From Schlesneria paludicola DSM 18645 (GTDB lineage Bacteria; Planctomycetota; Planctomycetia; Planctomycetales; Planctomycetaceae): a DNA stretch of 64,000 bases. The position numbers were made by a program, and so were the translations under genes. Shown one piece after another: positions 61,571 to 64,000 of the stretch. The notes under the pieces are model-generated. The model searched no databases, was not told the DNA's origin, and saw only the letters and a program-made list of their open reading frames with translations. Each line of letters starts with the position of its first letter. Position 1 is the stretch's first letter. The stretch spans positions 53,648-117,647 of the forward strand of contig CAMCMU010000009.1 of assembly GCA_945876035.1 (NCBI GenBank). Reading direction: 5' to 3'.

Positions 61571-62451
61571 TAACGAATACCTTCACTCGGTTGAGAGGAT
61601 GAGTCTTAAAATCCGAAGATCATAGTAGACATGACAATACTCCAACCCCTCAAATTTCCTGCTTGAGTCGGTTCCCATGGGAATTTTCAAATACAATCTG
61701 CCATAAAGTCTGTAAGCTATCCGCTTACCGGCTGTTTTTCAATTCGTAGACTGAGCTCTACGTGCCTTTTGTCGGAATCAATCCTAAAGACCTCCGGAAG
61801 GACATTGCGTTAAAAAAATCTCGAAAGCGAATCAGGCATTGCCTTTCGGAATATTTCCACCGTCTCGCGTTTCTGATTTTGTCGTTCAACACCGTCACAG
61901 TGTTTGCAGACGTGTTGAATCCCCTCCATTGGTTGTTTGGCGGCGCAGGCGGACATCACTCAGTAAACCCCTTACCACCTATTTGTTGCCCCACCAAAAC
62001 AACTAGCAACCAGATCTCGATAGTTCTCGGCCAGCTCAAGTCTCTCGCAGGGAGATACTTGAGAAAGGATCGTGATCTGATCAGTTCCTGATTCCTGATT
62101 GGCCGAGACGACGGCACCGATCGGATTCCCGGGGCACAGCCGATGATTCTGAAGCGTCTGAATCAAAACAGTCCCGGCCCGTTTCTGAGCAACGACAGTC
62201 CAGGCAGCCGTGGTGATTTGGCCACGAAGTGGAATCGGAGGGGAATACCGGTTCAGAAGCAATCTGTTTTGACCTGTGCGATGACCACGGCCGGCCCTTC
62301 TGGCTCGTCAACTGCCGAACCATCTCCGCCAACACTGCGTGAGGATCAAAAGGGGAGATTCTACTTTTGCCGGAAGAGGGACAGTTTCCTTTTTGAGATT
62401 CCCCTAGGAATCCGTACTAAAAACAACCGTAGAGAACAGGCGACAATCCCT
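61571..62451. other. Intergenic region with one doubtful small ORF
   Basis: About 880 bp between divergent genes. Apart from the doubtful frame at 61762-62091 nothing is recognisable. The esterase frame is open from 62143 but unlike the family before ATG 62452. Confidence 0.35.
61762..62091 (+). CDS. Doubtful small protein with signal-like segment
   Basis: 109 residues from GTG 61762. Basic N-terminus, then a hydrophobic stretch (YFHRLAFLILSFNTVTVFA), then LNPLHWLFGGAGGHHSVNP and a PPICC pair. This would fit a small exported protein with His and Cys, but the second half does not look folded, the ribosome site is unclear and no family is recognised. It could be chance. Confidence 0.25.
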   Translation: MPFVGINPKDLRKDIALKKSRKRIRHCLSEYFHRLAFLILSFNTVTVFADVLNPLHWLFGGAGGHHSVNPLPPICCPTKTTSNQISIVLGQLKSLAGRYLRKDRDLISS

Positions 62452-63381
62452 ATGAAACAATATCTCGCACTCGTCACAACATTTCTCTTGGCACCGCTGT
62501 CCACCGCCCGCGCCGTTGAAGAACCGACCATCACTCGGGATTTGCCATGGAAAAGTGGAACTCACACGCTTGTCGTGGATGACGTCGAACGGACGTTCCT
62601 GCTGGACGTGCCCAGTCGGCTGAAACTCCATGCGGCGTTGGTGATGGTTTTCCATGGATATTCACACAGCGCCGAAGGAATTCGTAAAGTCTCCGGATTT
62701 ACCGCTGCGGCTGAAGAGCACGGGTTCGTCGTGGTCTATCCAAAGGGAACTCTCGACGCGGCGGGGAATTCCTTTTTCAACGTCGGATATGCCTTTCATG
62801 GCGGCACAGTGGACGACGCCGGCTTCGCGAAAAAAATTGCAGATACACTGGTCAAGGACCTGATTCTCAATCCGCGTGCGGTCTTTTCTAGCGGCATGTC
62901 TAACGGCGGCGACATGAGCTATCTGCTCGCTTCTCAGCCCGAACCATTCGTCAGGGCGATTGCCCCTGTCGCAGGCACAATGATGACTCGCTGGAGCAAA
63001 GATTTCCATCCAAAATCCCGTACGTCGGTACTCGCGGTGCATGGCACAAAAGACAATATCACTCGATGGGCTGGCGACACGCAGAATCGCGACGGCTGGG
63101 GTGCCTATTGGGGAGTCGAAGCAGTAATGGACCTGTGGGTCAATGGACTCACGCTGGAAAAATCGGAGACGACCGAGATCGTTAGCCTCACACTCCTGAA
63201 CGAACCCCGGATTCGGCATCGACGATGGTGGACCACCGCCGATTCAGCCGAGGTGCGTCTGTACGAACTTCAAGGCGGCGGCCACGACTGGCCCGACCAT
63301 TTAGGCGACAAAGATCGGTCCACGGCGGCCGAGATTTGCAATTTCTTCGAGTCTCATCAACCGAAGTCCGATCAAAAATAA
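62452..63381 (+). CDS. Secreted PHB-depolymerase/feruloyl-esterase-like hydrolase
   Basis: 309-residue exported alpha/beta-hydrolase of the LpqC/esterase PHB family. Signal peptide MKQYLALVTTFLLAPLSTA. ALVMVFHGYSHSAEGIR forms the oxyanion side, FSSGMSNGGDMSYLL holds the nucleophilic Ser, VHGTKDNITRW the Asp, and ELQGGGHDWPDH the His. It may cleave feruloyl, acetyl or short polyester bonds outside the cell. ATG 62452 is the natural start of the signal peptide. Confidence 0.87.
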   Translation: MKQYLALVTTFLLAPLSTARAVEEPTITRDLPWKSGTHTLVVDDVERTFLLDVPSRLKLHAALVMVFHGYSHSAEGIRKVSGFTAAAEEHGFVVVYPKGTLDAAGNSFFNVGYAFHGGTVDDAGFAKKIADTLVKDLILNPRAVFSSGMSNGGDMSYLLASQPEPFVRAIAPVAGTMMTRWSKDFHPKSRTSVLAVHGTKDNITRWAGDTQNRDGWGAYWGVEAVMDLWVNGLTLEKSETTEIVSLTLLNEPRIRHRRWWTTADSAEVRLYELQGGGHDWPDHLGDKDRSTAAEICNFFESHQPKSDQK

Positions 63382-63642
63382 AAGATAGAACAGCTCCCGG
63401 AAAGAGGGATGCCGACGCAATTCTTGTCAGTCGCGCGGTCCCTGTCATTACGGTCAATCCTCTTTGACTGTTTTCGCAGCATCCACCATAGCATTCAAGA
63501 CTCCCATATCGCCTTGGGCGTTTGTCCTTCTGATCCCGTAATCACGACCTTGTTCCAAGCCGGATTTCTTCAGGCCGGCAAGAAATCCCTGTTCGGCCTC
63601 TTCGGAATCCGGCGAATTCACAGAGCTCAACAACCGGACATT

Positions 63643-64000
63643 TCATCGCTTGCCTGGCGCCATGGCCGGTGGGGCACCCGCCGACGGCTGATCATGTTGA
63701 CCTGTCTCATCAATCAGGCTGTCCGCACGGTGCAACACATCCGCGGGGAAACTCCAGTCACCGGAAATGTCTTTTAAAACCGTTGTGTTCACAAACAACT
63801 TGGGCGGAATCGCAATCTCCACCGGAATCTTGGCGATCGATTCCCCCTGCACAACACGACTCGCCACACGACCAAGTGTGCGACCCACCTCGTAGTAATT
63901 TGCGCCCAGATCGAACAACGCTCCCTTGGTGGCATTACCTGGAATACAGGTGAAGACAGGGATCCGCGCATCACGCCCGAGCTTGGCGATGACCTCCACG
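63643..64000 (-). CDS. ABC transporter substrate-binding protein, C-terminal part (cut by window edge)
   Basis: The last 118 or so residues of a protein whose start lies beyond base 64000. RIPVFTCIPGNATKGALFDL, GANYYEVGRTLGRVASRVVQ and IPVEIAIPPKLFVNTTVL match the C-terminal lobe of the ABC_sub_bind (TrpX-like) family of periplasmic or lipoprotein solute-binding proteins. Ligand unknown. Confidence 0.75.
   Translation of the reverse strand, partial: VEVIAKLGRDARIPVFTCIPGNATKGALFDLGANYYEVGRTLGRVASRVVQGESIAKIPVEIAIPPKLFVNTTVLKDISGDWSFPADVLHRADSLIDETGQHDQPSAGAPPAMAPGKR

Noticed and set aside
63409..63777. 122-codon plus-strand ORF
   Set aside because: It overlaps the opposite-strand solute-binding protein gene and has no recognisable domain.

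Overview
The window looks like chromosomal DNA of a planctomycete (Planctomycetota, probably a Planctomycetales member near Schlesneria, Planctomyces or Gimesia). Evidence: two loci of large secreted proteins combining a beta-propeller 'membrane-bound dehydrogenase' region, HEAT-like repeats and a PVC-type CxxCH heme domain; a formylmethanofuran:tetrahydromethanopterin formyltransferase (archaeal-type C1 metabolism, typical of planctomycetes); a DciA-type helicase loader gene between dnaN and gyrB; and a small secreted tyrosine-rich protein. Non-ATG starts (TTG, GTG) appear to be common. The assignment is inference from gene content, without any database search.

Layout. 0.2-1.8 kb: acyl-CoA synthetase. 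2.3-6.7 kb (minus): RND efflux adaptor and pump. 7.7-10.5 kb: PVC heme/propeller protein. 11-13.7 kb: alkyltransferase-like protein (minus), then a plus-strand group of a PsbP/DcrB-like protein, mazG and a small membrane protein. 14.3-16.3 kb (minus): His/Gly-rich secreted TPR protein. 16.8-17.2 kb: an ASCH-domain gene broken by one frameshift. 17.7-18.6 kb: secreted esterase. 19.6-27.3 kb (minus): an operon-like run sucA-sucB-lpd-lipoate ligase-D-threonine aldolase-like enzyme. 27.6-30.0 kb (minus): PIN/TRAM membrane protein and GDP-mannose 4,6-dehydratase. 30.5-35.2 kb: an SGNH/propeller protein followed by a HEAT/heme protein. 35.2-39.2 kb (minus): release-factor-like GGQ protein, Ftr, 5-formyltetrahydrofolate cyclo-ligase, M28 peptidase. 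39.4-44.4 kb: Tyr-rich small protein, PpiC/SurA chaperone (minus), nadE, MATE transporter. 44.9-49.0 kb: dnaN-dciA-gyrB. 49.4-52.2 kb (minus): tilS and protoporphyrinogen oxidase. 52.5-55.9 kb: comB-like phosphatase, glycyl-tRNA synthetase, ispH. 55.9-61.6 kb (minus): five genes that look like a small-molecule catabolic cluster (LLM flavin oxidoreductase, atypical Nramp-like transporter, HpcH/HpaI aldolase, 2-hydroxyacid dehydrogenase, sugar isomerase-like TIM barrel). 62.4-63.4 kb: secreted PHB-depolymerase-like esterase. The right edge cuts an ABC substrate-binding protein gene.

Working together. The 2-oxoglutarate dehydrogenase complex has its three subunits encoded with an enzyme likely to load their lipoyl cofactor. 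The two PVC heme loci each combine a propeller with a heme domain and may act in extracellular or periplasmic oxidation of sugars or polymers. The Ftr and 5-formyl-THF cyclo-ligase genes place H4MPT- and folate-linked C1 metabolism side by side. The 55.9-61.6 kb cluster is the best candidate here for an undescribed pathway: its transporter belongs to the Nramp fold but lacks the metal-binding motifs, and it sits with carbon-carbon lyase and oxidoreductase genes.

I recognised no rRNA, tRNA, CRISPR array, insertion sequence or prophage. Several 0.4-1.1 kb stretches are gene-poor; a few contain inverted repeats or what may be decayed coding sequence.
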